A stretch of DNA of 64,000 nucleotides from Polaromonas sp. SP1 (GTDB lineage: Bacteria > Pseudomonadota > Gammaproteobacteria > Burkholderiales > Burkholderiaceae_C). Positions 7,620 through 17,991 of this stretch are shown in pieces (the stretch's first letter is position 1; each line of letters starts with the position of its first letter). Location: contig NZ_CP031013.1 of the NCBI RefSeq assembly GCF_003711205.1, forward strand, positions 372,001-436,000, in the 5' to 3' direction. The position numbers were made by a program, and so were the translations under genes. The notes under the pieces are model-generated. The model was not told where the DNA came from, searched no databases, and saw only the letters and a list, made by a program, of their open reading frames with translations.

Positions 7620-10600
7620 GGCCGGTCTCCTGGTTGGCAAGCTGGCGCCCCATGGCTTCGAACTGGAACTGCCTCGCCAGCACACGCATCTCGTTGACAA
7701 AAGCCGCAGTCGCCGGCTGCTGCCGTTCGATCTCTGCAAGGGTGTTCATGATGCCGCGGTAAAAACCGAGGTTGACGACTTCGAGCAAGGCGGCGAGCTG
7801 GGTCGCATCCGGCAGTGCACGCGGCGGCGCAGGCGACGGCCCGGAGGCTGTGACTTCTTCCTCCGCCACCTGGTACACCCACTTGAGGGCCAGGCGCCGC
7901 TCCAGCCAGTCGATCAGTTCGGTGTGCCGCACCGGCTTGAGGATGAAGTCCTCGGGGAGGATGCCGGCATCGTTTTCCATGCCCTTGTCAAATGCGTTGG
8001 CAGAAACAATGGCCAGGTGAATGCCGGTGTGCCCCGATCCACGGATGCGGCGCAGGGTTTCCCAGCCGTCAATGCCGGGCATGGCCAGGTCCATGAAGAT
8101 CACATCGGGCTGGTAACCGGCGGCCAGCAAATCCAGGCAGTCGTGGCCGCTGGCGGCGGTGCGAAGCTCAAAGCCCATGGGCTCCAACAGTTGCACCAAT
8201 AGCTCGCGGTCAGGCTCCTCGTTGTCAACCACCAGCAGCCTGCGGCGCTCGCCCTCATACCCTCGCGGCTGGCGCCTTGCCGGTTTGTCGATGGCGCCTT
8301 TCGCACCGCCCGCCGCCACATGCACCTCCGGCAAAAACAGCCGGATGCGAAACGCGGAGCCTTCTCCCGGCGTGCTGTCAACCGTCATCTCGCCGCCCAT
8401 CAGGTCGGTCAGCATCTTGGCGATCGTCAGGCCCAGCCCCGCGCCCGGTGTGCCTTCCGCGCTTTGGCCGGCCGCCCCGCCCCGCGCGAAGGGCTCAAAG
8501 ATTTGTGCCAGTTCTTCCTTGCGCATGCCGGGCCCGGTGTCCTCGATGTCGATGTAGGCCATTTCGCGCGCATGGCGAAGCCTGAAGGTCACCTGGCCCT
8601 GCGCCGTGAACTTGATGGCATTGCCGAGCAGGTTGATCAGGATCTGGCGCACGCGCTTTTCATCGGCGCGCACCAGCTCCGGCAAATTGCCGCTGGCTTC
8701 AAAACGAAAGCCCAGGCCTTTTGCGGCCGCCTGCAGCTCAAACATGCCCGCCATCTCGTGCACGCAGTCGGCAAAGTGCATGGGCTTGACGTTGAGCGTG
8801 AGCTTGCCGGCTTCGATGCGGGCGATATCCAGCGTGCCTTCGATGAGCGACAGCAGGTGTTCACCGCCGCGCTTGATGACGCTGACGGCCTGCTTGCGGT
8901 GCGGCGGTATGGCGTTGTCTTCGCCCATGAGCTGCGCATAACCCAGGATGCTGTTGAGCGGCGTGCGCAGCTCGTGGCTGATCGCGCTGATGTAGCGGCT
9001 CTTGGCCTGGTTGGCCTGGTCGGCATGGTGGCGGGCCTGCTCGGCCACCAGCTTCGCTTGCTGCAGCGCTTCGTCGGTCTGACGGTGCGATTCGATTTCG
9101 CGCATCAGCAGATGTGTTTGGCGGTTGGATTCCTCTTGCGCCACTTGCCGGCTCTTGTGCGCCAGCACGAGCCACCAGGCTACCAGCCCGGCGATGACCA
9201 GCAAGGCCATATAAGCTTTCAAAAAGCCAGAGCGCAAGGCGGCGGCCGGCGCTTCCAGCAGGTCGGCGTCGGTGGCGGCCATCAACAACGCAGACAACTC
9301 CTGCCGGTAGAGCAGGCCAAACACGCTGGCCAGCAAGGGAACAATGACCAGCATCAACAAAAGAAAGTGCCCCAGGCCGGTGTCCAGGTAGGGCCAGGCG
9401 CGGTGCGGCAGCAGCCAGCGCAGGGTGGCCGACCACTGGGCCGACAGGCTTGCTTGCGGCTTGCACAAATCACCACAGCGCGCGTCCAGCGTGCAGCACA
9501 AGGAACAGATCGCGCCCTGGTAGGCCGGGCAATGCGCCATGTCCGGGCCTTCGTAGTCGCGCTCGCAGATCACGCAGCGCTTGAGCGCATAGGGTTTGTA
9601 GCTGCCTTCAATATCCGCCTCGCGGGCAATGTAGTAACGCCCCCTGGTGGCCCACGCAATCAGCGGTGAGGTGACAAAGGCCGTGCCCAGCGCGATCAGC
9701 GCCGAGAAAGCCTGGGCGAGCGGACCGAACAGTCCCAGATGTGCGGCCACCGACAACACCGAGGCCAGCGCCATCGCGCCCACACCGACCGGGTTGATGT
9801 CGTAGAGATGGGCGCGCTTGAACTCGATGCCCTTGGGCGACAGGCCCAGCGGCTTGTTGATGACGAGATCAGCCACCACCGCCATCATCCAGGCAATGGC
9901 AATGTTGGAGTACAGGCCCAGCACGTCGCCCAGCGCCTGGAACACGTCCATCTCCATCAGCATGAAGGCGATCAGGGTGTTGAACACCACCCAGACGACG
10001 CGCCCCGGGTGGCTGTGCGTCAGGCGCGAAAAAAAGTTGGACCAGGCCAGCGAGCCGGCGTAGGCGTTGGTGACATTGATCTTGAGCTGCGAGATCACCA
10101 CGAACAGCGCCGTCGCGGCCACGGCCCAGCCGTAATGCGGAAACACATACTCATAGGCCGCCAGGTACATCTGGTTCGGGTCCACCGCGCGGTCCAGCGG
10201 CACCATGTGCTGGATCGCCAGGTAGGCCAGGAAGGCGCCGCCCAGCATCTTGACCACACCGAGCAGCACCCAGCCGGGGCCGCCGGCCAGCACGCTGGCC
10301 CACCAGCGGCGGGTGGTGGCGGCGGTGCGCGCGGGCATGAAGCGCAGGTAGTCGGCCTGCTCGCCCATTTGGGTGATCAGCGCGATGCCGACCGTCAGTG
10401 CAGCACCAAACAAGTGCAGATCAAATCCTGAAGTCGTGCCTTTTTCACCTTTGTAGTGCGTGATTCCCACAAAAGCCCCGGGGTCACGCACCAAAACATA
10501 GATAAACGGGACGACCAGCATGACCAGCCACAGCGGCTGGGTCCATATCTGCAGGCGGCTGATGACGGACACCCCATAAGTCACCATCGGGATCACGACC

Positions 10601-11157
10601 AGCGCACATATCAGGTAGCCCCAGCTGGGCGGAATGCCCAGCGCCAGCTCCAGCGCATAGGCCATGACGGCCGCCTCCAGCGCAAAAAAGATGAAGGTGA
10701 AGGACGCGTAGATCAGCGAGGTGAGCGTCGAGCCGATGTAGCCAAAGCCGGCGCCGCGCGTCAGCAGGTCCATGTCGACGCCATAGCGGGCGGCGTAAAT
10801 GCTGATCGGCAGGCCGGCCATGAAGATGATCAGCCCTGTGGCCACAATGGCCCAGAAGGCATTGGTGAAGCCGTACTTCACCAGCAAGGTGGCGCCGACC
10901 GCCTCGAGGATCAGGAAGGAGGCCGCGCCGAATGCCGTATTGGCCACGCGCCACTCCGACCATTTGCGAAAGCGCTGCGGCGTGAACCGCAAGGCGTAGT
11001 CCTCCATGGTTTCGCTGGCGACCCAGCTGTTGTAGTCGCGCCGGACCTTGATGACGCGCTGCACCGGGGCCTCGGCCTCACCCGCGGGCAGCGGCGCGGG
11101 CGCCCATGCGGGCACGGCCTGCGCAGGCAGGGGCAGCGGAGCGGCCGGAGTGTCCAT
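7603..11157 (-). CDS. NCS1-type transporter fused to hybrid sensor histidine kinase
   Basis: This 1184-residue protein has four parts. Residues about 60-505 are a multi-pass transporter resembling the NCS1 (cytosine/purine/hydantoin) permeases. Residues 528-565 are a Cys cluster (C528, C531, C543, C551, C554, C555, C561, C565), probably metal-binding. Two further transmembrane segments (about 598-617 and 648-666) lead into a HisKA domain (SHELRTPLN, His728) and HATPase (N846 in [21 protein letters not shown]). A receiver (Asp1023 in MDLAMPG) and a short helical tail close the protein. It should sense a solute through the transporter module and pass phosphate to the LuxR-type regulator. It is divergent from urease across 153 bp, which suggests a nitrogen compound as signal; that is inference. 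Confidence 0.88.
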   Translation of the reverse strand: MDTPAAPLPLPAQAVPAWAPAPLPAGEAEAPVQRVIKVRRDYNSWVASETMEDYALRFTPQRFRKWSEWRVANTAFGAASFLILEAVGATLLVKYGFTNAFWAIVATGLIIFMAGLPISIYAARYGVDMDLLTRGAGFGYIGSTLTSLIYASFTFIFFALEAAVMAYALELALGIPPSWGYLICALVVIPMVTYGVSVISRLQIWTQPLWLVMLVVPFIYVLVRDPGAFVGITHYKGEKGTTSGFDLHLFGAALTVGIALITQMGEQADYLRFMPARTAATTRRWWASVLAGGPGWVLLGVVKMLGGAFLAYLAIQHMVPLDRAVDPNQMYLAAYEYVFPHYGWAVAATALFVVISQLKINVTNAYAGSLAWSNFFSRLTHSHPGRVVWVVFNTLIAFMLMEMDVFQALGDVLGLYSNIAIAWMMAVVADLVINKPLGLSPKGIEFKRAHLYDINPVGVGAMALASVLSVAAHLGLFGPLAQAFSALIALGTAFVTSPLIAWATRGRYYIAREADIEGSYKPYALKRCVICERDYEGPDMAHCPAYQGAICSLCCTLDARCGDLCKPQASLSAQWSATLRWLLPHRAWPYLDTGLGHFLLLMLVIVPLLASVFGLLYRQELSALLMAATDADLLEAPAAALRSGFLKAYMALLVIAGLVAWWLVLAHKSRQVAQEESNRQTHLLMREIESHRQTDEALQQAKLVAEQARHHADQANQAKSRYISAISHELRTPLNSILGYAQLMGEDNAIPPHRKQAVSVIKRGGEHLLSLIEGTLDIARIEAGKLTLNVKPMHFADCVHEMAGMFELQAAAKGLGFRFEASGNLPELVRADEKRVRQILINLLGNAIKFTAQGQVTFRLRHAREMAYIDIEDTGPGMRKEELAQIFEPFARGGAAGQSAEGTPGAGLGLTIAKMLTDLMGGEMTVDSTPGEGSAFRIRLFLPEVHVAAGGAKGAIDKPARRQPRGYEGERRRLLVVDNEEPDRELLVQLLEPMGFELRTAASGHDCLDLLAAGYQPDVIFMDLAMPGIDGWETLRRIRGSGHTGIHLAIVSANAFDKGMENDAGILPEDFILKPVRHTELIDWLERRLALKWVYQVAEEEVTASGPSPAPPRALPDATQLAALLEVVNLGFYRGIMNTLAEIERQQPATAAFVNEMRVLARQFQFEAMGRQLANQETGHEQRA

Positions 11158-11249
11158 GGAGGTGCGTCGTCAATACGTCATAAGGCGGAGTCTGTGGAGT
11201 GCAGATTCCATGCCACAGCGCCAAAACAGGGGCTGCGCGCACCATCCTG

Positions 11250-11265
11250 TGGCACCATTCTTGCA
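11250..11265 (+). promoter_or_regulatory. Sigma-54 promoter of the urease operon
   Basis: TGGCAC-CATTC-TTGCA has the GG and GC pairs at the -24/-12 spacing of the RpoN consensus (TGGCAC-N5-TTGCW). It ends 45 bp before the ureA start. Nitrogen-limitation control through NtrC would fit urease; no clear NtrC site was recognised. Confidence 0.75.
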
Positions 11266-11310
11266 GCCCGGCCCCTAACAACCCTGCCGCAGCCGCGCCC
11301 CGGAGAACCC

Positions 11311-11613
11311 ATGGAATTGACCCCGAGAGAAAAAGACAAGCTGCTGATCTTCACCGCTGCGCTGCTGGCCGAACGGCGCCAGGCCCGGGGGCTGAAACTG
11401 AACTACCCCGAGGCTGTCGCGCTGATCAGCGCCGCCGTCATGGAAGGTGCGCGCGACGGCAAATCCGTCGCCCAGCTCATGAGCGAGGGCCGCACCGTGC
11501 TGACCCGCGCCGACGTGATGGACGGCATCCCCGAACTGATTCCCGACATCCAGGTTGAAGCGACCTTTCCCGACGGCACCAAGCTGGTCACCGTGCACCA
11601 GCCGATTGTTTAA
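11311..11613 (+). CDS. ureA: Urease gamma subunit
   Basis: This 100-residue protein begins [20 protein letters not shown], with [11 protein letters not shown] and [15 protein letters not shown], the standard UreA sequence and length. It is part of the (UreABC)3 nickel enzyme that hydrolyses urea to ammonia and carbamate in the cytoplasm. First gene of the operon, behind a sigma-54 promoter and a GGAGAA ribosome site. Confidence 0.97.
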   Translation: MELTPREKDKLLIFTAALLAERRQARGLKLNYPEAVALISAAVMEGARDGKSVAQLMSEGRTVLTRADVMDGIPELIPDIQVEATFPDGTKLVTVHQPIV

Positions 11614-11633
11614 CCACCACCCGAGACAGCCAC

Positions 11634-12251
11634 ATGCAAGCCAAAACCCGGCCTGCTCTGTTTTTGATAGCAATATGTGCAATACCCACCTTGGCTAGCG
11701 CCCATATTGGCCATGAAGCCGGCGAAGCCGCGCACAGTCATGCCCGCGCCTTCATGGGCGGCTTCCTGCATCCCCTGACCGGCCTGGACCACCTGGCGGC
11801 CATGGTCGCGGTAGGCCTGTGGAGCGTCCTGGCGGCGCGCCGTGCGTGGCCCGACCTGCTGTGGGCGCCGCTCGGTTTTGCCGCCATGCTGCTGGCCGGC
11901 GCCCTGCTGGGCCTGCAGGGGGTGCAGTTGCCCGCGGTCGAGCCGATGATTGCCGCCTCCTTGCTGGTGCTGGGCCTGCTGGTGCTGACGCGCTGGCGCG
12001 TCCCAGGCATCGCCGCCGCGGCTTTGGTCGGCGTGTTTGCCGTCTTCCACGGCCTGGCCCATGGCTATGAGCTGGCCGGTGATGCGAATGCGCTTCCGGT
12101 CGTGGCCGGCATGCTGGCTGCCACCTTCCTGCTGCACATCAGCGGCATGGCGGCAGGCTGGGCCTTGCGCCACGCCAATGTCTGGGCGCCGCGCCTGGCC
12201 GGCGCCGGCGTGGCCGTTTTCGGCGTGACCCTGCTGGCCCGCCTGGCCTGA
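11634..12251 (+). CDS. ureJ: HupE/UreJ-family nickel permease
   Basis: This 205-residue protein has a signal-like N-terminus ending in ASA, then HIGHEAGEAAHSHARAFMGG and about six transmembrane helices. HPLTGLDHLAAM and FHGLAHGYEL are HupE/UreJ signatures with metal-binding His residues. It probably brings nickel into the cell for urease. It sits between ureA and ureB, a common place in Burkholderiales. A copy of the 17-bp palindrome lies inside its 5' end and encodes part of the signal segment (FLIAICA). Confidence 0.9.
   Translation: MQAKTRPALFLIAICAIPTLASAHIGHEAGEAAHSHARAFMGGFLHPLTGLDHLAAMVAVGLWSVLAARRAWPDLLWAPLGFAAMLLAGALLGLQGVQLPAVEPMIAASLLVLGLLVLTRWRVPGIAAAALVGVFAVFHGLAHGYELAGDANALPVVAGMLAATFLLHISGMAAGWALRHANVWAPRLAGAGVAVFGVTLLARLA
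11655..11671. repeat. 17-bp GCTAY-N7-ATAGC-type repeat inside ureJ
   Basis: GCTCTGTTTTTGATAGC fits the repeat with a degenerate left arm. It lies in frame in the signal-peptide region of ureJ. Confidence 0.45.
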
Positions 12252-12260
12252 GGGCGCGCC

Positions 12261-12566
12261 ATGATTCCCGGCGAACTCATCACCGACGGCCCTGACCATG
12301 CACTCAACACGGGCCGGCGCACGCTGACCGTCGTTGTGCAGAACACGGCCGACAGGCCCATCCAGGTCGGCTCGCACTACCACTTTGCCGAAACCAACGG
12401 CGCACTCGGCTTTGACCGCGACGCGGCGCGCGGCATGCGGCTGAACATCGCGTCGGGAACGGCCGTGCGGTTTGAACCGGGGCAGCAGCGCACGGTGGAG
12501 TTGGTGGAATTTTCCGGTGACCGAAAAGTCTTCGGATTTCGCGGCCTCGTACAAGGAGCGCTTTGA
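12261..12566 (+). CDS. ureB: Urease beta subunit
   Basis: This 101-residue protein starts [16 protein letters not shown], with [12 protein letters not shown] and [11 protein letters not shown], the classic UreB signatures. It is a structural subunit that supports the active site in UreC. The start is 9 bp after the ureJ stop region, so the genes are co-transcribed. Confidence 0.96.
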   Translation: MIPGELITDGPDHALNTGRRTLTVVVQNTADRPIQVGSHYHFAETNGALGFDRDAARGMRLNIASGTAVRFEPGQQRTVELVEFSGDRKVFGFRGLVQGAL

Positions 12567-12580
12567 TGCCCCCACGTTCA

Positions 12581-12641
12581 TCACTTCGTGTATTCACTGC
12601 CCCCCGAGGGGGCGCTTGCCTCCCTTGGGGCGGCCCGGCGG
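12581..12641 (+). repeat. Dispersed GC-rich repeat, copy B, between ureB and ureC
   Basis: The segment CACTTCGTGTA ... CTGCCCCCCGAGGGGGC ... CGGCCCGGCG matches copy A (6511-6572, opposite strand). It fills most of the 85-bp ureB-ureC spacer. Confidence 0.65.
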
Positions 12642-12651
12642 GAGTCATCTG

Positions 12652-14370
12652 ATGGCAACGATAGGACGCCGCGCCTACGCGGAAATGTTCGGCCCCACCG
12701 TCGGTGACAGGCTGCGCCTGGCCGATACCGACCTGATGGTCGAAGTCGAGGCCGACTACACATTGCGCGCCGGCAGCTACGGCGAAGAAGTCAAATTCGG
12801 CGGCGGCAAGACGATTCGCGACGGCATGGCGCAGTCGCAGAAAACCCGGGCCGAAGGCGCCATGGACTGCGTGATGACGAATGCGCTCATCATCGACCAC
12901 TCGGGCATCATCAAGGCCGACATCGGCCTCAAAGGCGGGCGCATCGCCGCCATCGGCAAGGCCGGCAACCCCGACACACAGCCCGGCGTCGACATGATCA
13001 TCGGCCCCGGCACCGAGATCATCAGCTGCGAAGGCATGATCGTCACGGCGGGCGGCATCGACTCGCACATCCACTTCATCTGCCCGCAGCAGATCGAAGA
13101 AGCGCTGACCGCCGGCATCACCACCATGCTGGGCGGCGGCACAGGCCCGGCCACCGGCACCTTTGCCACCACCTGCACGCCCGGCCCCTGGAACATCGAG
13201 CGCATGCTGCAGGCGGCCGACGCCTTCCCGATGAATCTGGGTTTTCTGGGCAAGGGCAATGCGAGCCTGCCCGCCGCGCTGCACGAGCAGATCAGCGCCG
13301 GCGTCATCGGCCTGAAGCTGCACGAGGACTGGGGCACCACGCCCGCGGCCATCAGCAACTGCCTGGATGTGGCAGATGAAACCGATACGCAAGTCGCCAT
13401 CCACAGCGACACGCTCAATGAATCAGGCTTTGTCGAGGACACGATTGCCGCGACCAAGGGCCGCAGCCTCTGCGCCTTCCACACCGAAGGCGCGGGCGGC
13501 GGCCATGCGCCCGACATCCTGCGTGTGGTGGGGGAGGAAAACTTCCTGCCCTCTTCCACCAACCCCACCATGCCCTACACCGTCAACACACTCGACGAAC
13601 ACGTCGACATGCTGATGGTGTGCCATCACCTGGACGCCGGCATTGCCGAAGACCTGGCTTTCGCCGAGAGCCGCATCCGCAAGGAAACCATTGCCGCTGA
13701 AGACGTGCTGCACGACCTGGGCGCCATCAGCATGATGAGCAGCGACAGCCAGGCCATGGGCCGCGTCGGCGAGGTCATCATCCGCACATGGCAGACCGCA
13801 CACAAGATGAAGCAGCAGCGCGGCAAGCTGCCGGGGGACTCAGACCGCCACGACAATTTCCGCGTCAAGCGCTACATCAGCAAATACACCATCAACCCGG
13901 CGATTGCTCACGGCATTTCGCATGAGGTCGGCTCGGTCGAGCCCGGCAAGTGGGCCGACCTGGTGGTCTGGAAGCCGGCCTTCTTCGGCATCAAGCCCGC
14001 GGTGATCCTCAAGGGCGGCTTTATCGCGATGGCGGCCATGGGCGACCCGAACGCTTCCATCCCCACACCGCAGCCGGTGCATTACCGGCCCATGTTCGGC
14101 GGCTTTGGCGGCGCGATCGCGAAAGGCTCGCTGACCTTTGTCTCGCAAGCCGGGCTGAACGCCGGCGTCAAGGAGCGCTTCGGCCTGGCCAAGACGCTGA
14201 GCGCCGTGAAAAACATACGCGGCGTGCGCAAGCAGCACATGGTCCACAATGCCTGGCTACCCAAAATGGAAGTGGACGCCCAGACCTACCTGGTGCGGGC
14301 CGACGGCCAGTTGCTGACCTGTGAAGCGGCCAGCAGCCTCCCGATGACGCAACGCTATTTTTTGTTTTAA
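12652..14370 (+). CDS. ureC: Urease alpha (catalytic) subunit
   Basis: This 572-residue protein has the full active site visible: nickel ligands His139/His141 (DSHIHF), Lys222 for carbamylation (GLKLHEDWG), His251 (HSDTLNE), His277 (HTEGAGGGH) and Asp365 (SSDSQAMG), plus flap Cys324 and catalytic His325 (MVCHHLD). Length is normal. The start [19 protein letters not shown] matches the family; a frame open 60 codons further upstream runs through ureB and the GC-rich repeat and is not the real start. Confidence 0.97.
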   Translation: MATIGRRAYAEMFGPTVGDRLRLADTDLMVEVEADYTLRAGSYGEEVKFGGGKTIRDGMAQSQKTRAEGAMDCVMTNALIIDHSGIIKADIGLKGGRIAAIGKAGNPDTQPGVDMIIGPGTEIISCEGMIVTAGGIDSHIHFICPQQIEEALTAGITTMLGGGTGPATGTFATTCTPGPWNIERMLQAADAFPMNLGFLGKGNASLPAALHEQISAGVIGLKLHEDWGTTPAAISNCLDVADETDTQVAIHSDTLNESGFVEDTIAATKGRSLCAFHTEGAGGGHAPDILRVVGEENFLPSSTNPTMPYTVNTLDEHVDMLMVCHHLDAGIAEDLAFAESRIRKETIAAEDVLHDLGAISMMSSDSQAMGRVGEVIIRTWQTAHKMKQQRGKLPGDSDRHDNFRVKRYISKYTINPAIAHGISHEVGSVEPGKWADLVVWKPAFFGIKPAVILKGGFIAMAAMGDPNASIPTPQPVHYRPMFGGFGGAIAKGSLTFVSQAGLNAGVKERFGLAKTLSAVKNIRGVRKQHMVHNAWLPKMEVDAQTYLVRADGQLLTCEAASSLPMTQRYFLF

Positions 14371-14389
14371 GTCTTGTTTTTAAGGCCCC

Positions 14390-15046
14390 ATGCTCCAGGT
14401 TTCCAAAGTCATTTCGCAGGGCGCGGGCCTTGCCCCCGTCCTCGTCAAACGCGCCGCGACGGTTGAGCTCGACTGGGACGTGCGCCAGAAAAGCCGCTTT
14501 GACGCGACCGACTCGCAAGGCCGTCAGCTGGGCGTGTTCCTGCCGCGCGGCACGCTCGTGCGCGGCGGCGATGTGCTCGTGGCCGAAGACGGCTCCATGG
14601 TCAAGGTGATTGCCGCGCCGCAGGCCGTGCTGCGCATCACCGCCTGCACTTCGCACGGCTCGCCGTTTGACCTGACGCGCGCGGCCTACCACCTGGGCAA
14701 CCGCCATGTGCCGATAGAACTCAAGCCCGACCACCTCAAGATTGAGCCTGACCACGTGCTGACCGACATGCTGCGTGCGATGCACCTGATCGTGAACGCG
14801 GTGAACGAGGCCTTCGAACCCGAAGGCGGGGCTTACAGCGCCGGCGGCCACAGCCATGCCTCGCATGATCACGCACATGAGCACGCCCATGGCCACGAAC
14901 ACACGCATGAGCACAAGCCGGCGCAGGCCGCCGCTGCAGCGCCGCACGTTCACGGCCCCGATTGCAAGCACGACCACCATGACCACGCCCATGAGGTCAA
15001 ACCGGTCGCCATCCAGATCCACAAGCACAAGCCGCACAGCCATTAG
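14390..15046 (+). CDS. ureE: Urease accessory nickel chaperone UreE
   Basis: A 218-residue protein. The N-terminal domain binds the target apoprotein and the central domain (YHLGNRHVPIEL) carries the dimer nickel site. The long C-terminal tail (from about residue 150) is very rich in His, with HDHAHEHAHGHEH-type runs and HHDHAHE, so it can store several nickel ions. It delivers nickel to the UreD-F-G complex. Confidence 0.95.
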   Translation: MLQVSKVISQGAGLAPVLVKRAATVELDWDVRQKSRFDATDSQGRQLGVFLPRGTLVRGGDVLVAEDGSMVKVIAAPQAVLRITACTSHGSPFDLTRAAYHLGNRHVPIELKPDHLKIEPDHVLTDMLRAMHLIVNAVNEAFEPEGGAYSAGGHSHASHDHAHEHAHGHEHTHEHKPAQAAAAAPHVHGPDCKHDHHDHAHEVKPVAIQIHKHKPHSH

Positions 15047-15052
15047 CCGACC

Positions 15053-15760
15053 ATGGACCTGTCCGCACCGCCCGCAGGCCAGCTGCCGGCCCCCAGCCTG
15101 CTGCAGCTGATCTGGCTCGCATCACCGGCCTTGCCGGTGGGCGGGTTTTCATACTCGGAAGGGCTTGAGACCGGCGTGGAGCGTGCAGGAGTAGCTACAG
15201 AAATCATAGCAAGCGACTGGCTGGCCGACCAGCTGCACCTGAGCCTGGCGCGCGGCGACCTGGCGGCCATTGCCCAGGCCATCCCCGCCTGGCGCACCGG
15301 CGACCTGCCTCGCGTGCGGCAACTCAACGACTGGGTATTGCAAACCCGCGAGACCAGCGAGCTTCGCGCCCAGGCCGAGCAAATGGGCCGTTCGCTGCTG
15401 GACTGGCTGCGCAACCATGACGGCGCCAATCCGGCCCACATTGAGGCCTGCGCCGGCATGCAGCCCACCTACCCCGTGGCCTTTGCGCTGGCCGCCTCAC
15501 AGACTGAAGCCGGCGTGCGCGACTGCCTGCTGGCCTACGCCTTTGGCTGGGCGGAGAACATGATGCAGGCCGCGATCAAATCCGTGCCGCTGGGTCAGAG
15601 CGCCGGGCAGCGCATGCTGGCACGCCTGGCCCACGTCATTCCCGCGGCGGTCGAGTCTGCGATGCAATTGCCCGACAGCGAGCGCCAGGCCTTCTCGCCC
15701 ATGCTCGCCATCCTCTCGTCACAGCACGAAACCCAGTATTCGCGTCTGTTCCGTTCCTGA
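15053..15760 (+). CDS. ureF: Urease accessory protein UreF
   Basis: This 235-residue helical protein has the UreF signatures [13 protein letters not shown] near residue 30 and [21 protein letters not shown] near 160. It gates the GTPase of UreG during nickel insertion. It starts 6 bp after ureE. A 17-bp palindromic repeat is inserted in frame near residue 48-53, encoding part of [10 protein letters not shown]. Confidence 0.93.
   Translation: MDLSAPPAGQLPAPSLLQLIWLASPALPVGGFSYSEGLETGVERAGVATEIIASDWLADQLHLSLARGDLAAIAQAIPAWRTGDLPRVRQLNDWVLQTRETSELRAQAEQMGRSLLDWLRNHDGANPAHIEACAGMQPTYPVAFALAASQTEAGVRDCLLAYAFGWAENMMQAAIKSVPLGQSAGQRMLARLAHVIPAAVESAMQLPDSERQAFSPMLAILSSQHETQYSRLFRS
15194..15210. repeat. 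17-bp palindromic repeat inside ureF
   Basis: GCTACAGAAATCATAGC, one of the six copies, read through in frame by ureF. Confidence 0.6.
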
Positions 15761-15781
15761 TCACATCCTGAAAAGCCAAGC

Positions 15782-16435
<654 letters not shown>

Positions 16436-16459
16436 CCGGGCAGGCTGGCCGCAGCAGGA

Positions 16460-16774
16460 TCAATCCTGGAATTCGCTGGGGTGAACCGTCTCGTACATCT
16501 TGCCGTCGCTGAAGAACACCACCATCCAGAGGCCAAACTTGTGGTCGGGGTGCGTCGGCATGACCTTGTTGAGCGCTTGCGCGATGGATTTCCTGACCGG
16601 CAGTTCCAGGGTTTGGGCCTCCGACGGCTCCGTGTCCACACTCACCAGCACCAGCGGCTCTTCGTCCTGGTCCTGAATCTGGACACGGGGAAACGACCAC
16701 CGCGCGCCCGTGGCATGAACAAAAGCAGTCGCCACTTCATCTGCAATCTCGGGAGGAAAAATATTCTTGACCAT
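16460..16774 (-). CDS. Hypothetical protein (104 aa)
   Basis: It starts MVKNIFPPEIADEVATAFVHA; the C-terminal half, KFGLWMVVFFSDGKMYETV, looks like a small alpha/beta fold. It converges on ureG with 24 bp between stops. No family is recognised. Codon use matches the backbone, so it is probably a real gene. Confidence 0.55.
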   Translation of the reverse strand: MVKNIFPPEIADEVATAFVHATGARWSFPRVQIQDQDEEPLVLVSVDTEPSEAQTLELPVRKSIAQALNKVMPTHPDHKFGLWMVVFFSDGKMYETVHPSEFQD

Positions 16775-17081
16775 AGAAAAAACCGCCGCCTCTCGCTGTA
16801 ACTGAATGTTTCAATGATGGCAACATCAGGGCCCCGCGTCACGGGGGGCGGGCACGGCTTTCCAACGAAACGGGAACTAGTTCCAGGAAATAATGCCGGT
16901 TTTTGCGGGAAGTTCAGACCTGCGTCAAAACAGGGCCCCGACCGGTTCCTGGATGGCCGGGAAGGCTCAATCGCGCCTATTTCTATTTCCGGTGCCAGTC
17001 CAGCCCCTGCCGCGAAAGCAAATCTCACCCATTTCACCAGCGAAACAGGCAGGCCCCGCCAGCGGTTAAACTATGCGGCTC
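16775..17081. other. Intergenic region before tRNA-Ser, no gene seen
   Basis: This stretch holds the upstream region of the 104-aa gene and the promoter of tRNA-Ser. Short frames crossing it run into the tRNA and are not credible. Confidence 0.4.
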
Positions 17082-17171
17082 GGAAGCGTGGCAGAGCGGT
17101 TGAATGCAGCAGTCTTGAAAACTGCCGAGGATGCAAGTCCTCCGTGAGTTCGAATCTCACCGCTTCCGCCA
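17082..17171 (+). tRNA. tRNA-Ser(TGA)
   Basis: A 90-nt cloverleaf with acceptor GGAAGCG/CGCTTCC, the long variable arm typical of serine tRNA, anticodon TGA in GTCTTGAAAAC, GTTCGAATC T-loop and encoded CCA. Confidence 0.95.
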
Positions 17172-17373
17172 CATCGGCAACCCATCAGCCCGACCGCTTT
17201 GCGGCTGATATGACGCCTGCCAATAGTCGTCCTTACACCCATCCAATTGGGCGTACCCAGACCCCTCTCTGGCAACAAAAGCCCTGCGCCTACATTTGTG
17301 CTGACTGTCCAGCGGTAAGCTGGTAACGGCCCGCTCAAGCCCGCTTAAGGCACCCTTTCGAAAGGACATCACC

Positions 17374-17688
17374 ATGCGTTTGATTTTTTCCGCTCTCGCG
17401 ATCACTGCGACGCTGCTGCTGTCAGCTTGCGCGAACACGGCTCCGGCCGGGGCCGAGGCGGCTCCCGCTTCGGGGCCTGCGTCTACACGTTGCAACGCAG
17501 CGCCTGCGCAGTTTGCAGTGGGGCGCAATGTGGATGCAGCGCTGGAAAGTGACGCCCGCGCGCGTGCTGGGGCCAGGACGAGCCGGGTTCTCAAGCCGGG
17601 CCAGGTGGTGACGATGGAGTTCAATGCGGAGCGCTTGAATCTATCGGTGGACGACGCCGGCCGTGTGACGCGCGTCAACTGCGGCTGA
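17374..17688 (+). CDS. Lipoprotein, I78-type peptidase-inhibitor family
   Basis: A 104-residue protein with a lipobox (LLLSACAN, lipid on Cys20) followed by an Ala/Pro linker. The C-terminal domain, from RCNAAPAQFAVGRN to TRVNCG with ARAGARTSRVLKPGQ and RLNLSVDDAGR, fits the inhibitor I78 family, small potato-inhibitor-like proteins held by a Cys pair. It would be anchored in the envelope and may restrain a serine protease. Confidence 0.8.
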   Translation: MRLIFSALAITATLLLSACANTAPAGAEAAPASGPASTRCNAAPAQFAVGRNVDAALESDARARAGARTSRVLKPGQVVTMEFNAERLNLSVDDAGRVTRVNCG

Positions 17689-17749
17689 ACTGCGGCTGAA
17701 GAGAGGCTGAAGAGGGGCGCCGCCCATCGGCCACGCCTGGCTTGCCGTG

Positions 17750-17977
17750 TCAGCGTTTGCGGCCTTTGGCTTCTTCTTTTTCCTGCTGCTGAAGTTGCCG
17801 CTTGCGTTTGGCCTTGTTCAGGGCCTCGGGCTCGGGCGGGCGGTTGCGCAGGGCGATAGCCTCACGCTCCTCTGCGGCCTTCTTGCGTCTTTTGTCGCGG
17901 AAGTGCACGAAGAGCCTGCCCAGCGCAAAGCTGATCGCACAGCTGACAACGAGAAAAATAATGGCGGGTGTTTCCAT
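17750..17977 (-). CDS. Small membrane protein with basic coiled tail (75 aa)
   Basis: One N-terminal transmembrane helix (IIFLVVSCAISFALGRLFV) and a highly charged helical tail rich in Lys, Arg, Glu and Gln. It sits 14 bp downstream of hemW on the same strand, so it is probably the last gene of the rph-rdgB-hemW unit. The function is unknown. Confidence 0.65.
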   Translation of the reverse strand: METPAIIFLVVSCAISFALGRLFVHFRDKRRKKAAEEREAIALRNRPPEPEALNKAKRKRQLQQQEKEEAKGRKR

Positions 17978-17991
17978 GGATCGCGGGCCGC

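Noticed and set aside
8320..9669. Long plus-strand frame (449 codons)
   Set aside because: It lies opposite the hybrid kinase gene, whose domains are unmistakable.
12304..13404. Minus-strand frame (366 codons)
   Set aside because: Antisense to ureB and ureC.
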